From Climacium dendroides (taxonomy: Eukaryota > Streptophyta > Bryopsida > Hypnales > Climaciaceae), in contig OX467083.1 of NCBI GenBank assembly GCA_950106755.1, positions 40,686,555 through 40,750,554 of the forward strand: a stretch of DNA of 64,000 bases, in the 5' to 3' direction. How positions within the stretch are numbered: the stretch's first letter is position 1; every line of letters starts with the position of its first letter. The position numbers were made by a program, and so were the translations under genes. The notes below the pieces were generated by a model. The model did no database searches and was not told the DNA's origin. It saw only the letters and a program-made list of their open reading frames with translations. Below, piece after piece: positions 47,816 to 60,300 of the stretch.

Positions 47816-49228
47816 GCTACTCGGTTTAGGGTGCAGACATAGTCTATATGCTACTCGGTTTGCAAGAACTTGTGACCTCACTACCATTCTCTTAGTGCAA
47901 GAGAGACAACCAGTGTGGTGGTATGCAATCACATGGCTTGCTTAAAATCGTCTAACTTGTGACGGTCAAGTGCCCAGAGCTCCAGAATCAGGACTCAAAG
48001 AGCCCGGAACTGTGAAGTTAGTCTACGGCCGGATCCTACAAGTCTGAAGTTTCAATGAGGCTACTGAAATTCCCCATTTCTCCGGAATTCGTCATGGCAA
48101 CGAATATGAGGTTCACTTAGCATGTGGAATTTTGGATGGATTGCACTGAATTCACAGATTTAAGAACTACCGACGAGAATTCAGAGTGTAAATGGCATGA
48201 AGGAAGGAGCACTAATTTGAAACAGGCCTGGAAATCTCCATTCCTGAGAGTGCAATGTATAGAGCTTGTTGAATTGGTAGGCTGTTCAGATCTCACGCAA
48301 CAAGCCTACATTGCTTCGATTGGGAAAGGATGTACCTTACATACAGATCTAAAATAGATAATATTTCACTTGTCTATGAGTGCAAGCTAGAGCAACAATG
48401 TGACGTTCAATACTGATGTGCATATTTATTATCAAGGAAAATCTACCAAACGGCTTTCTCCACGGCATGACATAACCTGACTGGCTGACTTTCGCTCCAC
48501 AAAACAAACATTCTCACAACTTAATCATAGCTTGAATCTAGCTTTGCAGAACAATTTCATCGTCCAAGTGTCACTCTCGAAAAATTTACAAATCACCACT
48601 TGTGAGAATTGCCTTTCACGGTTTAGACGTGTAGATATTTGGCCAGACGCCAGACTTTGGCAACGTCATAACATAACCTGTCTTTTGCTCCACAAAACAA
48701 AAATTCTCACAACTTAATCATAAGCTTGAATCTAACTTTGCAGAGCAATTCAACTGTCCAAGTGTCGCCCAAAAATTTACAAATCACCACTTGGGAAGAC
48801 TGCCTTTTGCGGCTTACTGACGTGGAGATGTCTGTGCTTGAATTAAACCCAGCAGTCAAGAATCCAAAAACGCAAATGACACAAAAATTCACTTACTGCC
48901 GTAAGTCGACCGTCTCTGTATACACTGGACTCCCAGACAAGCATTATTAATCTGCCGGAACTACATACTAAAAGGGACTAGACGCTCAAGCAACAGGCTC
49001 AAGCCGCACTTACCAAGCTTCTTGGAATTAATACACAATTCCCAAAGTGCTGCATCTAGCAGCTCCAGCTAAGCGGTTGTCTTCACGCTCGATGGTGCTC
49101 AAGGACACTTGGTTCCACCCCGCCTCACCCAAACCTTCCGATTTAGTTGGTATCAGACTTTCCTTCGGGAATTGCCATTTCTATCAACTAGAATGGATGA
49201 CGCTTGTGAGATTTCGGGGTACACCCAG
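47816..49228. other. 3' flank of B3 gene B
   Basis: From about 47975 it repeats the flank of gene A (44546-45636). At about 48480-48800 a segment with CTCACAACTTAATCATA and 'cagagcaattcaa.tgtccaagtgtcgcc' is itself doubled in tandem relative to A. No gene is called. Confidence 0.6.
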
Positions 49229-50485
49229 TTACATTGCACTTCGTTCCCCCCTTCGTTCTCGGACGACGAAGAAGGAGTCGGCGGAAAGAGTGAAGAGAAG
49301 CTGTTGCCCAGCGTGAAGATGATTTTCTGTGACGAAAGCCCGCCACTCAGCTCTCAAGTAGTGTCGAATGTGCTTCCCAAAGCTGGTGCGGCAAGCCATT
49401 GTTCGCACAGGTGACTGTTCATGTATCCCTTGCAGCTTGACGACGGTGCGAATTCGGTTGCCATGCTTTCTGCAAAAGTCTCCCGGAAACTCCTGCACCA
49501 CAAACATGAGACTTTTCAGATCGATTCCATTTTTGCTTACACGCACATCCTAGCTCTGTATACCTTTGAGAGGTCCTGTGAAGGTTGCATACGTAGAGCT
49601 CTTACCAAATACGGTTGTCCATGCCGGCTGACATTGCTGGCTGTTAATGTCTTCTGGAAGCTCGGAAGGTGATGCGAACTGTCTTCCTTGCAAGATGGAG
49701 GAGTTGGAGCGATGACAGAACCGTAGACTGCGCTTGACTTTTTGTTTGAGCCCTTAATCCTTTCGTCGCTTCTCTCCTCATCTGCACTCAATCGCGCATC
49801 TCTGCATTTGCGATATGGCCGCTTTGCCATCATTTGCGAACGATCGGAGTCACGAGTCGACCTTCTTCGCTTAGGAGTAGGATTTTTATTATGCCCCTCT
49901 GTGCTGCGAATTACGAAGACCTTGAATTCGGACATTGCCATGAGCACGAAAATCAGCAAATCACCTTCCACGAGACCATGGGAAATAGCAAACGCTTTCC
50001 AACCTCCAGCAAATCTGACTTGAGTCTTAGTTGGAGAAGAAACCGAAATGTTGAGATTTACAGGCCACGGTTCTGTAGATGATTCTTTTTTAAGGATAAT
50101 GGATTTTCCGAATTTTTCACCATGCTTTTGGACAAACCAGGAGGGTATTGTCTGCAGGAAGCGAAGATCAATACATTGGAATATCAGATTATCAGAAGTT
50201 TCCTGGGGTTTTGTAGTCAATGGCGCTATGGGTCTCAAGCAATGTCAGTACAGTTTGAATTACGATTTCTTCGTGTGTATCATCAACAGAGATGGAAAGA
50301 TTCGAATTCGTAGGTCAGACTACGCAGATTATATAACCATGGATAAAACTTGCAATACATACCAATCCCGCAGATTTTTTGTGATAGCTCGCTGCATTTG
50401 CCGCTGGGAGGGTCTTCTCAAAGTAAATGCTCCCCTGCAACTTGTGAAGCACTAGGGGCTTATCATCAGCACTCATTGGCATCAT
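49229..50485 (-). CDS. B3 gene B: REM-like double-B3 protein, intact
   Basis: Three exons, 50485-50363, 50151-49606 and 49492-49229, with GT/AG borders and phase-0 introns, give 310 residues. First B3 domain about 11-120 (FEKTL, then TIPSWFVQKHGEKF, RFAGGWKAF, and GDLLIFVLMAMSEFKVFV). A basic linker PKRRRST…KRPYRKCRDARL resembles a bipartite nuclear localisation signal. Second B3 about 200-300 (HHLPSFQKTL, EFPGDFCRKHG, RAEWRAFVTEN, LLFTLSADSFFVV). B3 domains bind DNA in plant transcription factors; target and partner are unknown. The sibling start codon (position 50521) is followed by TAA here, so translation must begin at the downstream ATG ATG (50485). No lesion after that. It belongs to the tandem array A-D. 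Confidence 0.85.
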
Positions 50486-52164
50486 GTTCAAGTTGCGTCT
50501 GCCCCTTGATATTTATATCATCTAGCATGTAAAACATGCAGTCGGAGTAAGTGGCTTAGTTTACGTTCGCAGTGTCCAGCTCCAGACAAGAATTCGTCTG
50601 TATGAATCTTCGTCTCACAAATACGACCTCGACAACAATAATGCTTGTAGACTCAAATTACTGATACTATCAACTGGTCCGACCATTTTTTAAGTGCGAA
50701 GTGTCAAATCAAGGAGAGGAAGATTTTGTGGATTGTCAGACTCGGGAGTTCCGCAGGACTTTGATAGCGTAGATCTTGAGGATTCTAATCGGATGGTGTT
50801 GAAGAGCTGGTTGACGGGGCCATAAACGGTGTGCGCATACGGAAGTGGATCGGCAAGATTTGCAAATTGTACACCTCTTGATTTATTGCAATCAATCTGT
50901 GAAATGATTGTATAATGTAGGCCACATAGCGACTTGTAACTGAACGGAAATTGCAGCGTGACATCTGGAAAGCTGATGTCAATGAAATTTTTTCCATTTG
51001 GACTGCGATAGTGTCGACTAACGTCAATTTCGTAAAATCATTTGGAAGAAATTCACGATTCGGTAACTCTTAATGTCGCCTTGAAATGTAAATCTGTGCC
51101 AATCATAGTTCCTATAGCTTTGTACACTTGAATCTCAGTATTTTGGCAGTCGGAATTGATACACAATTTTTTAATGTTATAGAGTGAATCTGGATGCGCG
51201 AGATCGTAATTATTTTGGAAATTGTGGAGATCTCGAATCAATTATGGCGTTGCACATGCAATTTATGATGTCCATTGTCGACTATGCGTAGAGGCTTGAT
51301 CTGATGGGATACTGATATTATTTCATTTAGCAGTTCCATCACCTACAATCTGGAGATAGAATGGGGCTATCGCAGATAATTGATTATCTATAGGTATAAG
51401 AAGTGAACATGTACAGTACAGTTTGTATGTAACGCGAGAAATTTGTTTTGGGATATCCTTGACAGCATGCAAATGTTGCTCCAGTGAACCATAGATAGTT
51501 GTATAACGAGTAATGTATCACGATGCCACCAGCTGCAACATTCAATTCCATAATAATCCCTAAGCTTAGCAATAACCAAGTAACGGCAAGAACCCAATCA
51601 TTCGAACAAGGTTTTCACTCAAACTTACATACGGTTGCCAATGACGGGCGAAAGGATTATAGCTTCCTTCTCTCATGCAATTTCCTCAGCTGTGAATCTG
51701 TTGCTGCGATGTCTGTTAGATCACTGGAAAACCTGGACTAAAGGCAGAGGATGGCACACATGAAGAAAATGAGCACACAGAAATCTAGACTTGGCATCAT
51801 TTGAGCTCAGACAGGTTCAAAATAAGAAACAAAGAGGCCTCACGGTCTCAAGTCTTTACAAGAGCGCGCAAGCACTGTTCATCTCTCAAAATTATTTAAA
51901 GAGATCAAAGACTCAGCTTCATCTTTACAAGTATCATGGACCAAGCTTCTTGGGATAACATCAAAATTCCCAAAGCACTATGGGTTCAGGGTTTAGGAGC
52001 TCACGCTCCGCCTATGGTCGATTACCTATCCGTCTTCATACACATGATGGTGCTCAAAGACACCTGGTCCCACCCTCACCAGTCTAAACTTTCGAATTAC
52101 TTGATAATATACAGAATACCAGATCTTCTTTCGACAAAAGGATGATTTCTGTGTGATCTTGGGG
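50486..52164. other. intergenic unit between B3 genes C and B
   Basis: Upstream DNA of gene B (50486-51380), including the conserved 25-bp block at 50888-50912, then the array's common spacer (51383-52160), which is also found at 46515-47270 and 54645-55440. No separate gene. Confidence 0.6.
50888..50912 (-). promoter_or_regulatory. conserved 25-bp upstream block, gene B
   Basis: The minus-strand sequence starts TACAATCATTTCACAGATTG and ends ATTGC. It is identical in C (53869-53893) and differs by one base in E (61816-61840). It lies about 370-400 bp upstream of the start codon. A function in promoter or leader is inferred only from conservation and spacing. Confidence 0.45.
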
Positions 52165-52245
52165 CTACACCCAGCTGCATGCGCTTATTGCGCTCTGATC
52201 TCGGACGACGAAGAACGAGTCGCCGGAAAGAGTGAAGAGAAGCTG

Positions 52246-53475
52246 TTACCCTACTTGAAGACGATTCTCAGTGACGAAAGCCCGCCATTCAGCTCTCAAG
52301 AAGTGTCGATTCTGCTGTCCAGGGCTGGTGTGGCAAGTCATTGTTCGCACAGGGGACTGTTCATGAATCCCTTGCAGCTTGACCGTGGAGTGAATTCGTG
52401 TGCCATACGTCCTCCAAAAGTCCTCAGGAAACTCCTGCACCACCAACATGAATCGCCCTGAGTCCCTTCACATCGACTCCATTTTTGCTGACAGGCACAT
52501 CCCAACTCAATCTATATCTGAGAAGCCTTTTGAGGGTTGAATACTCAGAGATCTTACCAAGGAAGCTCCTACATTCCGACTGACATTGGACGCTGTTAGT
52601 GTCTTCTCGAAGCTCGGAAGGTGATGCGAACTGATTTCCTTGTAAGATGGAGGAGTTGGAGGGATGGCAGAATCGTAGACTACGCTTGACTTCCTCTTTG
52701 ATCCATTATTACCTTCGTCGCTTCTCTCCTCATCAGCACTCAATCGAGCATCTCTGCATTTTCGATATGGCCGCTTTGCCTTCTTTTGTGAATGATCGGA
52801 GTCACAAGTCGACCTTCGTCGCTTAGGAGTAGGATTTTTATTACGCCCCCCTGTGCTGCGAAATACGTAGACCTTGAATTCGGACATTGCCATGAGCACG
52901 AAAATCAGCAAATCACCTTCCAAGAGACCGTTGGAAACAGCAAACGCTTTCCAACCTCCAGCAAATCTCACTTGAGTCATAGTTGGAGAATGATGCCAAA
53001 TGTCGAGATTCACAGGCCATGGTTCTGTAGATGCTTCGCTTCGAAGGATAGTGGATTTTCCGAATTTGTCGCCATGCTTTTGGACAAACCAAGAGGGTAT
53101 TGTCTGCAGGAAGCGAAGAGCAGTACATTGGAAAATCAGATTATCAGAGTTGTCCTGGGGTTTGCAAAAGTAGTCAATGGCTCTATGAGTCTCAAGGATT
53201 GTCAGTGCAGTTTGAGTCACGATTTCTTCGTGTATATCATCAACAACCAGGATGGAAAGATTCGAATTTGTAGGTCAGACTACGGAAATACAACCATGGA
53301 TGAAACTTGCAATACATACCAGTCCGGCAAACTTTTTGTGATAGCTCGCTGCAGTCGCCGCTGGGAGGGTCTTCTCAAAGTGAATGCTCCCCTGCAACTT
53401 CTGAAGCTCCAGGGACTTATCATCAGCACTCATTGGCACGTTCATTTTCCCTCTGGCCATTGACCTGTATATCAT
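52246..53475 (-). pseudogene. B3 gene C: double-B3 protein with late nonsense codon
   Basis: Exons 53475-53320 (52 codons, starting MIYRSMARGK), 53103-52558 (182 codons) and 52434-52246. The first B3 domain (FEKTL…TIPSWFVQKHGDKF…RFAGGWKAF…GDLLIFVLMAMSEFKVYVF) and the basic linker are intact. In exon 3 a TAA at 52246-52248 replaces the CAA of gene D. This removes the last 27 residues, which form the closing strands of the second B3 domain; the old stop is still present at 52165-52167. It may give a shortened protein with one complete B3 domain, or be a young pseudogene. Array neighbours: B and D. Confidence 0.8.
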
Positions 53476-55445
53476 CTAGCAAGTAATTCTGCGCCGTGAA
53501 CTTCTTATAACATGTCAGTTAGAGTAGGTAGCTTAAATTTGCTCTCGCAATCTCCAGCTCCAGACAAAAATTCGTCTATATAATCCTCTTCTCTGAAATA
53601 TACACAACCTCGGCAACAAGAACGCTCGTAGACTCAAATTACTGATACTATCAACTGGTCCATTTTTGAAGTGAGAAGTGGCAGTCTGGCAGATCGAGGA
53701 GAGGAAGATTTGTGGAGTGTCAGACTCAGGGGTTCCAGGACCTTGATAGCGTAGATCTCGAGGACTAAAATCAGACGGTGTTGAAGAGCTGGTTGACGGG
53801 CCATAAATGGTGAGCGTATCCGGAGGTGGATCGCCAAGATTCAGAAAATGTACACCTCTTGATTTTCCGCAATCAATCTGTGAAATGATTGTATAATGTA
53901 GGCCACATAGAGACTTGTAACTGCGGGGAAAATGCATGATTGAAAACTGATCTCAATGAGAATTTTTGCATTTGGACAGCGATAGTGTCAACAAATGTCA
54001 ATTTCCTTAAATTGGAACGGAGATTCACGATTCTGGATCTCTTAAAGGCGCCCTGAAATGTAAATCTGTACCTATCATAGTTTTTATAGCTAAGGGCACT
54101 TGAATCTGAGTATTTTGGCTCTCGGAGTTGCTCTTATATAACGAATGTGACGTTAAGAAAACCGGGGTTGGACTCACTTGAACTCGGATACCGGAACCAA
54201 TACACAGACTTGAACATCAATCCTTGCATTATCTGTTAATGATTCTGCCGAATGTCACAGAAAAAATCACGTCACTTGTGAAGAGTTTTTCTTCGTGACC
54301 AAGCCTGCGAACAGGAGAGAGCAGAAGTCACTTAATGGACCCGTAACTTAGAGCTGCAGTGAGTTAGAAGTGTCCATTGATTGCAGTTCGTCCCGGTAGT
54401 TGATGGACCACGACTTATAGATTTGACTGGTGGATGATACACAGTGTATCTGGACGTGCGAGATCGTAATTATTTTGGAGATTGTGGAGATCTCGAATCA
54501 ATTATGGTCTAGCACATGCAATTTAAGATATGGTCATCGATGTCTACAGGCAATGAACTGATCGGAAACCAGCTGATATTATTTCATTTAGCAGTTCCAT
54601 CACCTACAATCTGGAGTCGGAAAGGGGCTCTCTCACCTAATTGATTATCCATAGGAATAAGAAGTACATACCATGTACAGTGCAGTACCGCGAGAAATAT
54701 TTTTTAGGATATCCCTGACAGCTTGCTCCATAGCTTGCTCCATGGGTTGCTCCATGGGTTGAACCATAGATAGTTGTATAACCGGAGTGAAGTCCCACGA
54801 TGCAACCAGTTGCAACGTGCAATTCCATAATAAACTCTAAACTTAAGTTATAACCAAGGCAAGAACCCAATCATTCGAACAAGGTTTTCACTCAAACTTA
54901 CATACGGTTGCCAATGACGGGCAAAAGGATTATAGCTTCCTTCTCTCATGCAATTTCCTCAGCTGTGAATCTGTTGCTGCGATGTCTGTTAGATCACTGG
55001 CAAACCTGGACTAAAGGCAGAGGATGGCACACATGAAGAAAATGAGCACACAGAAATCTAGACTCGGCATCATTTGAGCTCAGACAGGTTCAAAATAAGA
55101 AACAAAGAGGCCTCACGGTCTCAAGTCTCTACAAGAGCGCGCAAGCACTGTTCATCTCTCAAAATTATTTAAAGAGATCAAAGACTCAGCTTCATCTTTA
55201 CAGGTCGCACGGACCAAGCTTCTTGGGATAACATCAAAATTCCCAAAGCACTATGAGTTCAATGATTCCCGCTACGCCTCTGCACGATTACCGCTATCCG
55301 TCTCCGTCTTCATACAAATGATGGTGCTCATGGACACCTGGTCCCACCCTCACCAGTCTAAACTTTCGAATTACTTAGTATGTACAGTACATCAGAATAT
55401 CAGATCTTCTTTCGACAAAAGGATGATTTCTGTGTGATCTTGGGG
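53476..55445. other. intergenic unit between B3 genes D and C
   Basis: Upstream DNA of C (53476-54640) is homologous to upstream DNA of B and, over about 1 kb, to 61380-62230 upstream of E. About 300 bp at roughly 54140-54430 is absent from B's unit. A palindromic GATACACAGTGTATC lies at about 54437-54451. The common array spacer follows (54645-55445). No separate gene. Confidence 0.6.
53869..53893 (-). promoter_or_regulatory. conserved 25-bp upstream block, gene C
   Basis: Same 25-mer as at 50888-50912, 393 bp before the ATG at 53475, the same distance as in gene E. Confidence 0.45.
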
Positions 55446-57175
55446 CTACACCCAGCTGCATGCGCTTATTGCGCTCTGATCTCGGACGACGAAGAACGAG
55501 TCGCCGGAAAGAGTGAAGAGAAGCTGTTGCCCTACTTGAAGAAGATTCTCAGTGACGAAAGCCCGCCATTCAGCTCCCAAGAAGTGTCGATTCTGCTGTC
55601 CAGGGCTGGTTTGGCAAGTCATTGTTCGCACAGGGGACTGTTCATGAATCCCTTGCAGCTTGACCGCGGTGTGAATTCGTGTGCCATACGTCCTCCAAAA
55701 GTCCTCAGGAAACTCCTGCACCACCAACATGAATCGCCCTGAGCCCCTTCACATCGACTCCATTTTGGCTGACAGGCACATCCCAACTCAATCTGTATCT
55801 GAGAAGCCTTTTGAGGGTTGAATACTCAGAGATCTTACCAAGGAAGCTCCTACATTCCGACTGACATTGGTCACTGTTAGTGTCTTCCCAAAGCTCGGAA
55901 GGTGATGCGAACTGTCTTTCCTGCAAGATGGAGGGAATTGGAGCGACGGCAGAATCGTAGACTGAACTTGACTTCCGTCTTGCGCAATTCTTATCGCCGT
56001 TCTTACCTTCGTCGCTTCTCTCCTCATCAGCACTCAATCGAGCATCTCTGCATTTTCGATATGGCCGCTTTGCCTTCTTTTGTGAATGATCGGAGTCACA
56101 AGTCGACCTTCGTCGCTTTGGAGTAGGATTTTTATTATGTCCCTCTGTGTTGCGAAATACGTAGACCTTGAATTCGGACATTGCCGTCAGAACGAAAATC
56201 AACAAGTCACCTTCCAAGAGACCGTTGGAAATAGCAAACTCTTGCCAACCTCCAGCGAATCTCACTTGAGTACTAGTTGGAGAATGATGCCAAATGGAGA
56301 GATTCACAAGCCAGGGTTTTGTGGATGATTCTGTTCGAAGTATAGTAGATTTTTCGAATTTGTCGCCATGCTTTCGGACAAAGCGAGCGGGTATTGTCTG
56401 CGGGAATAAAATAGTCAAAACATTTGAAAATCAGATTATCAGAAGCATCCCGAAGATGGCAAAAGCACGCTACATATGAGTGTCCCGGACTGTTCGGGCA
56501 GTTCACCTGCAGCAATTGCAGAGTTAAGCTGCATCATTAAGGCACAACAAATATGGACACTAAGTAAGCTGCCCCGAGCAAGGGGAGTACGTGTGCTTCC
56601 TAATTTCTTTTTCATGCCGAAATTGAACAAATTGGTTTCGTATTTTTCTGGGGTCACACGAATATTTCAGTACTTCTTGATGTTGACACCATAGGAGCCC
56701 GACTGTAGCTTCTAGACCTACACACAACAACTCATGCACGAGAGCATCAACAATCATGTCTAATGAGCCAAAACCAGTATCGATACGAACATGGGACTTC
56801 CTGGAGGACTTGCTTTAGTATGCTCAATGTCGCCAATTGCGATACCAGAGCTTGACCTAATCTCAGCCGGCAACGAGTAGCCCAGAATTTCGGATCAATG
56901 CCGGCCAAATTTTGGCAGTGGCTTGAATCACGAGTCCTGCCTAACAAATAATTCATCAAGATGAATGGGGAGATGCAATTCGAAAGTCAAACGATGGACC
57001 GGCAACGTGCATTACATACCAATTTCGAATATTTTTTGTCAACGCTGCGTGCAGTGGTAGCTTTCAGCGTCCTCTCAAAATGAATGCTCCCTTGGAACTT
57101 GCGAAGCAGGAGGGGTTTGTCATCAGCGCTCAATGACACCAGGTTCACGTTGCTTGTGGCCATTGATCTTTGCAT
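55446..57175 (-). pseudogene. B3 gene D: double-B3 protein with one-base frameshift
   Basis: Exons 57175-57020 (52 codons, MQRSMATSNV), 56397-55839 (186 codons plus one base) and 55715-55446 (89 codons and stop). The first B3 (FERTL…TIPARFVRKHGDKF…RFAGGWQEF…GDLLIFVLTAMSEFKVYVF) is intact. One extra base in the tract at about 55930-55938, compared with B and C, shifts the frame just before the second B3 domain. Exon 2 also has four extra codons near the linker. Exon 3 itself is intact. Intron 1 is 622 bp against about 211-216 bp in the siblings, owing to an insertion of roughly 400 bp (about 56470-56960). It is a pseudogene unless the extra base is a sequencing error. Confidence 0.8.
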
Positions 57176-57750
57176 CACCTAGCTGGCAATTCTGCAGTTG
57201 AATTTCTCAAAACCAGCACTTGGAGTAAGTAGCAAAAACCGAATCATCTCATTTCGAACAGTTTTGACTGAAACAAGCACAGCTTGCCAATGACGTACCT
57301 GGAGAGTTTTGCATGGCCTCAGTGTTAGCTTTTCAAATTCAAATTCATTTCAAATAAGTACACAAATGTAACCACATATCAGCGATTATACCATGCAGAC
57401 GCATCGATGAGATCAACGCGGTCCCAAGTCCCACAAACGCAGGCATAGTGACAGTAACAGTCAAGAATTGAAGCAAGTAGGACACAGAACAAAACCACAC
57501 GCGCACTGTGCATTCAACCTTGAGTTCAATAGCACCATAGTTACAAAACCACACAGCGGCGTGAGATCCAAGCTACAATTTTCTGGCAACGTCATTACCA
57601 TTTCTTCAAAGCTTTACATAATTTCCGATGCTTTAGGCTAGGTCACGTACCTGACCCACAGATCTGTCCTGCTTCCAGAAACATCAGATTGTTTGGAGTA
57701 AGTCATATAGAGGTTTTCTTGTGTCCAATTTTATCTAGGTTGCAATGAAA
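57176..57750. other. upstream region of B3 gene D
   Basis: It does not carry the conserved 25-bp block seen upstream of B, C and E, and shows no clear similarity to their upstream DNA. It ends at repeat Z. No gene recognised. Confidence 0.5.
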
Positions 57751-58686
57751 ACATGCAATGCTCTTCAATGAGTTTGATGATATTAAATTTGGAACCCTTT
57801 TGAATTACACTTTCACAGTTATGTGACCAATCATGAAATAATTGGTATCAAGTGTTTTCAATAAAATCTCAGACACTTTTGGGGAATGGAGGGAGTATAT
57901 CCTACTTAGATTTTGCTCAAAACCTATACACATTGAGGTTAGCTAGGACAAGGAAAGACTAGACATGGCCTCAAATGGAGATTGACAAAGATTTCGGGAT
58001 TGTACTATATATGTACAACTTTCAATGTTGAGCAATTGGTGAAATGATAGTATCATCTTTGCTTATCTAAATATGTGACTATTGGGAACAAAGTTAATGG
58101 ATATAATTGATAAGTTTCTCATTTTGACATTTGTAATCATCATCTCAAACTTAATCAAACTTAAGGACAAACAGATTATTAATAAATATTGTACTGATTC
58201 AATGCCTTCATCACTACGTACTATAATGGCATTGATTGTTCATTTTTATGCATTAAATCAGTGCGAAAACAATGAATATCAATAATGGCATTGATTGTTC
58301 ATTTTTATGCATTAAATCAGTGCGAAAACAATGAATATCAATAGCGTATAGTTTATGTACTTTAACTATACAATTGTTATGTAGTTTTGACACAACAATC
58401 ACTGTGTAGTTTTGAGCTGTGTAGTTTTGACACAACAATCATATAGTTAAAGTACATAAACTGTACGCTATTGATATTCATTGTTTTTGCACTGATTTAG
58501 AGCGTAAAAATACACATAATCGATGTCATTATAGTACATAGTGATGAAGGCACTAAATTAATACAATATTTGTTAATAATCCGTCTGTCCTTAAGTTTGA
58601 AATGATGTTTATTGTAGAAGGACATCAATGTATGGTGATGGTTGCATAGTGTTGATACAAAAATTTTGCATTCCATATCCATTGAA
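57751..58686 (+). repeat. dispersed repeat Z, copy 2, split by a MITE
   Basis: 57751-58140 and 58605-58686 together match 47343-47815. The foldback element at 58141-58604 separates the two parts. Confidence 0.75.
58141..58604. mobile_element. foldback MITE P, copy 1
   Basis: 464 bp with near-complete dyad symmetry, from CATCTCAAACTTAA to its mirror …CTTAAGTTTGAAATG. It includes GCGTATAGTTTATGTACTTT against AAAGTACATAAACTGTACGC. A 59-bp internal block is doubled (58223-58281 and 58282-58340). Comparison with the empty site in repeat Z copy 1 implies a 2-bp AT duplication. Not coding. Confidence 0.85.
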
Positions 58687-59790
58687 GGTCTTTTTTCTAC
58701 AAAGGTTTGAGAAATTGTTCATATAAATATAATATTTTTTTGTGTGTTTTTTGATTTTCAAAGGCTCAAAAAATCAAAAGATATGGGAATGTTTGTTTCA
58801 TGCATACATATCCACTTCCATATATTGTATCAATATATATGGAACATGGGATAAGACAAGGGAGACATGGTTGGGTGATTGCAAGAAGTGCATATACTAA
58901 TTTCTATCATATGGCTCTAACTAATCTGCTTTTTGGCCATAACTTTTGCATTCTAACTCCAAATGACTCAAAATTCATAGACAGGGTAGTCATGATTATT
59001 ACAAAGTTTGACAATTTTTAAAATATTTTTAAAATATTTTAATTGCTGTCCAAAAATAGCCTCTAATTTTTTTTAGAGTTGTCAATTTTTTTTTTTTTTT
59101 AACAAAGTAATACCCAAGAAATAAATTTGGAGCTAAAATTTGGAAGGTATGATCTTGTAGTAGATTTTAATTAGTTATTGTTCAAAAGATTTCTAAAAAT
59201 AGTTAATTGTATGTTGTGTGGAAGTTTAGAAAGTGAGCTTCTTTCTACTTGCATTTCAAAACATATAAAATATTATTTTGGTAGGTTTTTTGGTGAATGT
59301 CTATCTCCATAGAGTTGCTACAAATCGTCGGTTTTTTCTTTTTTAATTTTTTTTCTATTTTTTTCCTAATTAAAACATTGAAGTATCTATTTTCTTGAAA
59401 TTTTGGCACTTTTTAAGTTTTGCTACTTAGTTAAATTTTTTATGATTTTCCTTCAATGATTACCTTCATCTTAAAGGTATAAATATTGTCCATATTTTGT
59501 TGCATTTCATAGTACTATTGTTTTTCTAATTTTAAAATAGCACAAGGAAAAAACAAGAGTACCTTGAAATGCAACAAAATGAACACATGTTTCTTACAAT
59601 CACATAAGAAAGTAAGAGATGGAATATTATGTAAATCCCTTGTCAAATAGTATGAAAATTTGAATGAATTCTTTATGTAATTTTGGGAGAGCTCATACAA
59701 ATCCCCAAGCTTGGTCTCATTAATTTTTCTTTGTGAAGATCAAAGAAATGTTGGAAAACAAGAAAATTAGAGTTCATTAATTTTCTTCAT
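58687..59790. other. AT-rich DNA between the two MITE P copies
   Basis: No gene recognised. It contains long T runs (for example 59085-59100) and a possible short inverted pair around 59490-59580 (TTGTTGCATTTCA…TGAAATGCAACAAA). Confidence 0.5.
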
Positions 59791-60147
59791 CATCTCAAAC
59801 TTAAGGACAAACGGATTACTAACAAATATTGTACTGCTTCAGTGCCTTCATCACTACATACTATAATCGCATCGATTATGTGCATTTTTACGCACTAAAT
59901 CAGTGCAAAAACAATGAATATCAATAGCGTACAATTTATGTACTTTAACTATACGATTGCTATATAGTTTTGACACAACAATCGTATAATTAAAGTACAT
60001 AAACTATACGCTATTGATATTCATTGTTTTCGCACTGATTTAGTACGTAAAAATGCACATAATCGATGCAATTATAGTACGTAATGATGAAGGCATTGAA
60101 TCAGTACAATATTTGTTAATAATCCATCTGTCCTTAAGTTTGAGATG
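59791..60147. mobile_element. foldback MITE P, copy 2
   Basis: 357 bp, same termini (CATCTCAAACTTAAGGACAA and its mirror) and same interior as copy 1, but without the 59-bp internal doubling. It is also flanked by AT on both sides. Confidence 0.88.
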
Positions 60148-60300
60148 ATGTGCTCCATTTCTTACCTTCAGCTTAGGTTTGCCCAATGATGTAATAAGTG
60201 ACATTGTAGCAATAAATTTGCAATTGAGGAAATTTTTGAAAGAAAAAAGTTATACTCTTTGATGTTTGTCATTGGCAAACTATGTGGTTGTTTGCGGTAA

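Noticed and set aside
44694..48357. Conserved frame at 44694-44975 and 48124-48357
   Set aside because: The conservation is explained by recent DNA duplication. The visible differences are amino-acid changing, and no family is recognised.
45445..56126. Plus-strand frames over the B3 exons
   Set aside because: Antisense shadows of the minus-strand B3 exons, which have domain motifs and consistent splice sites.
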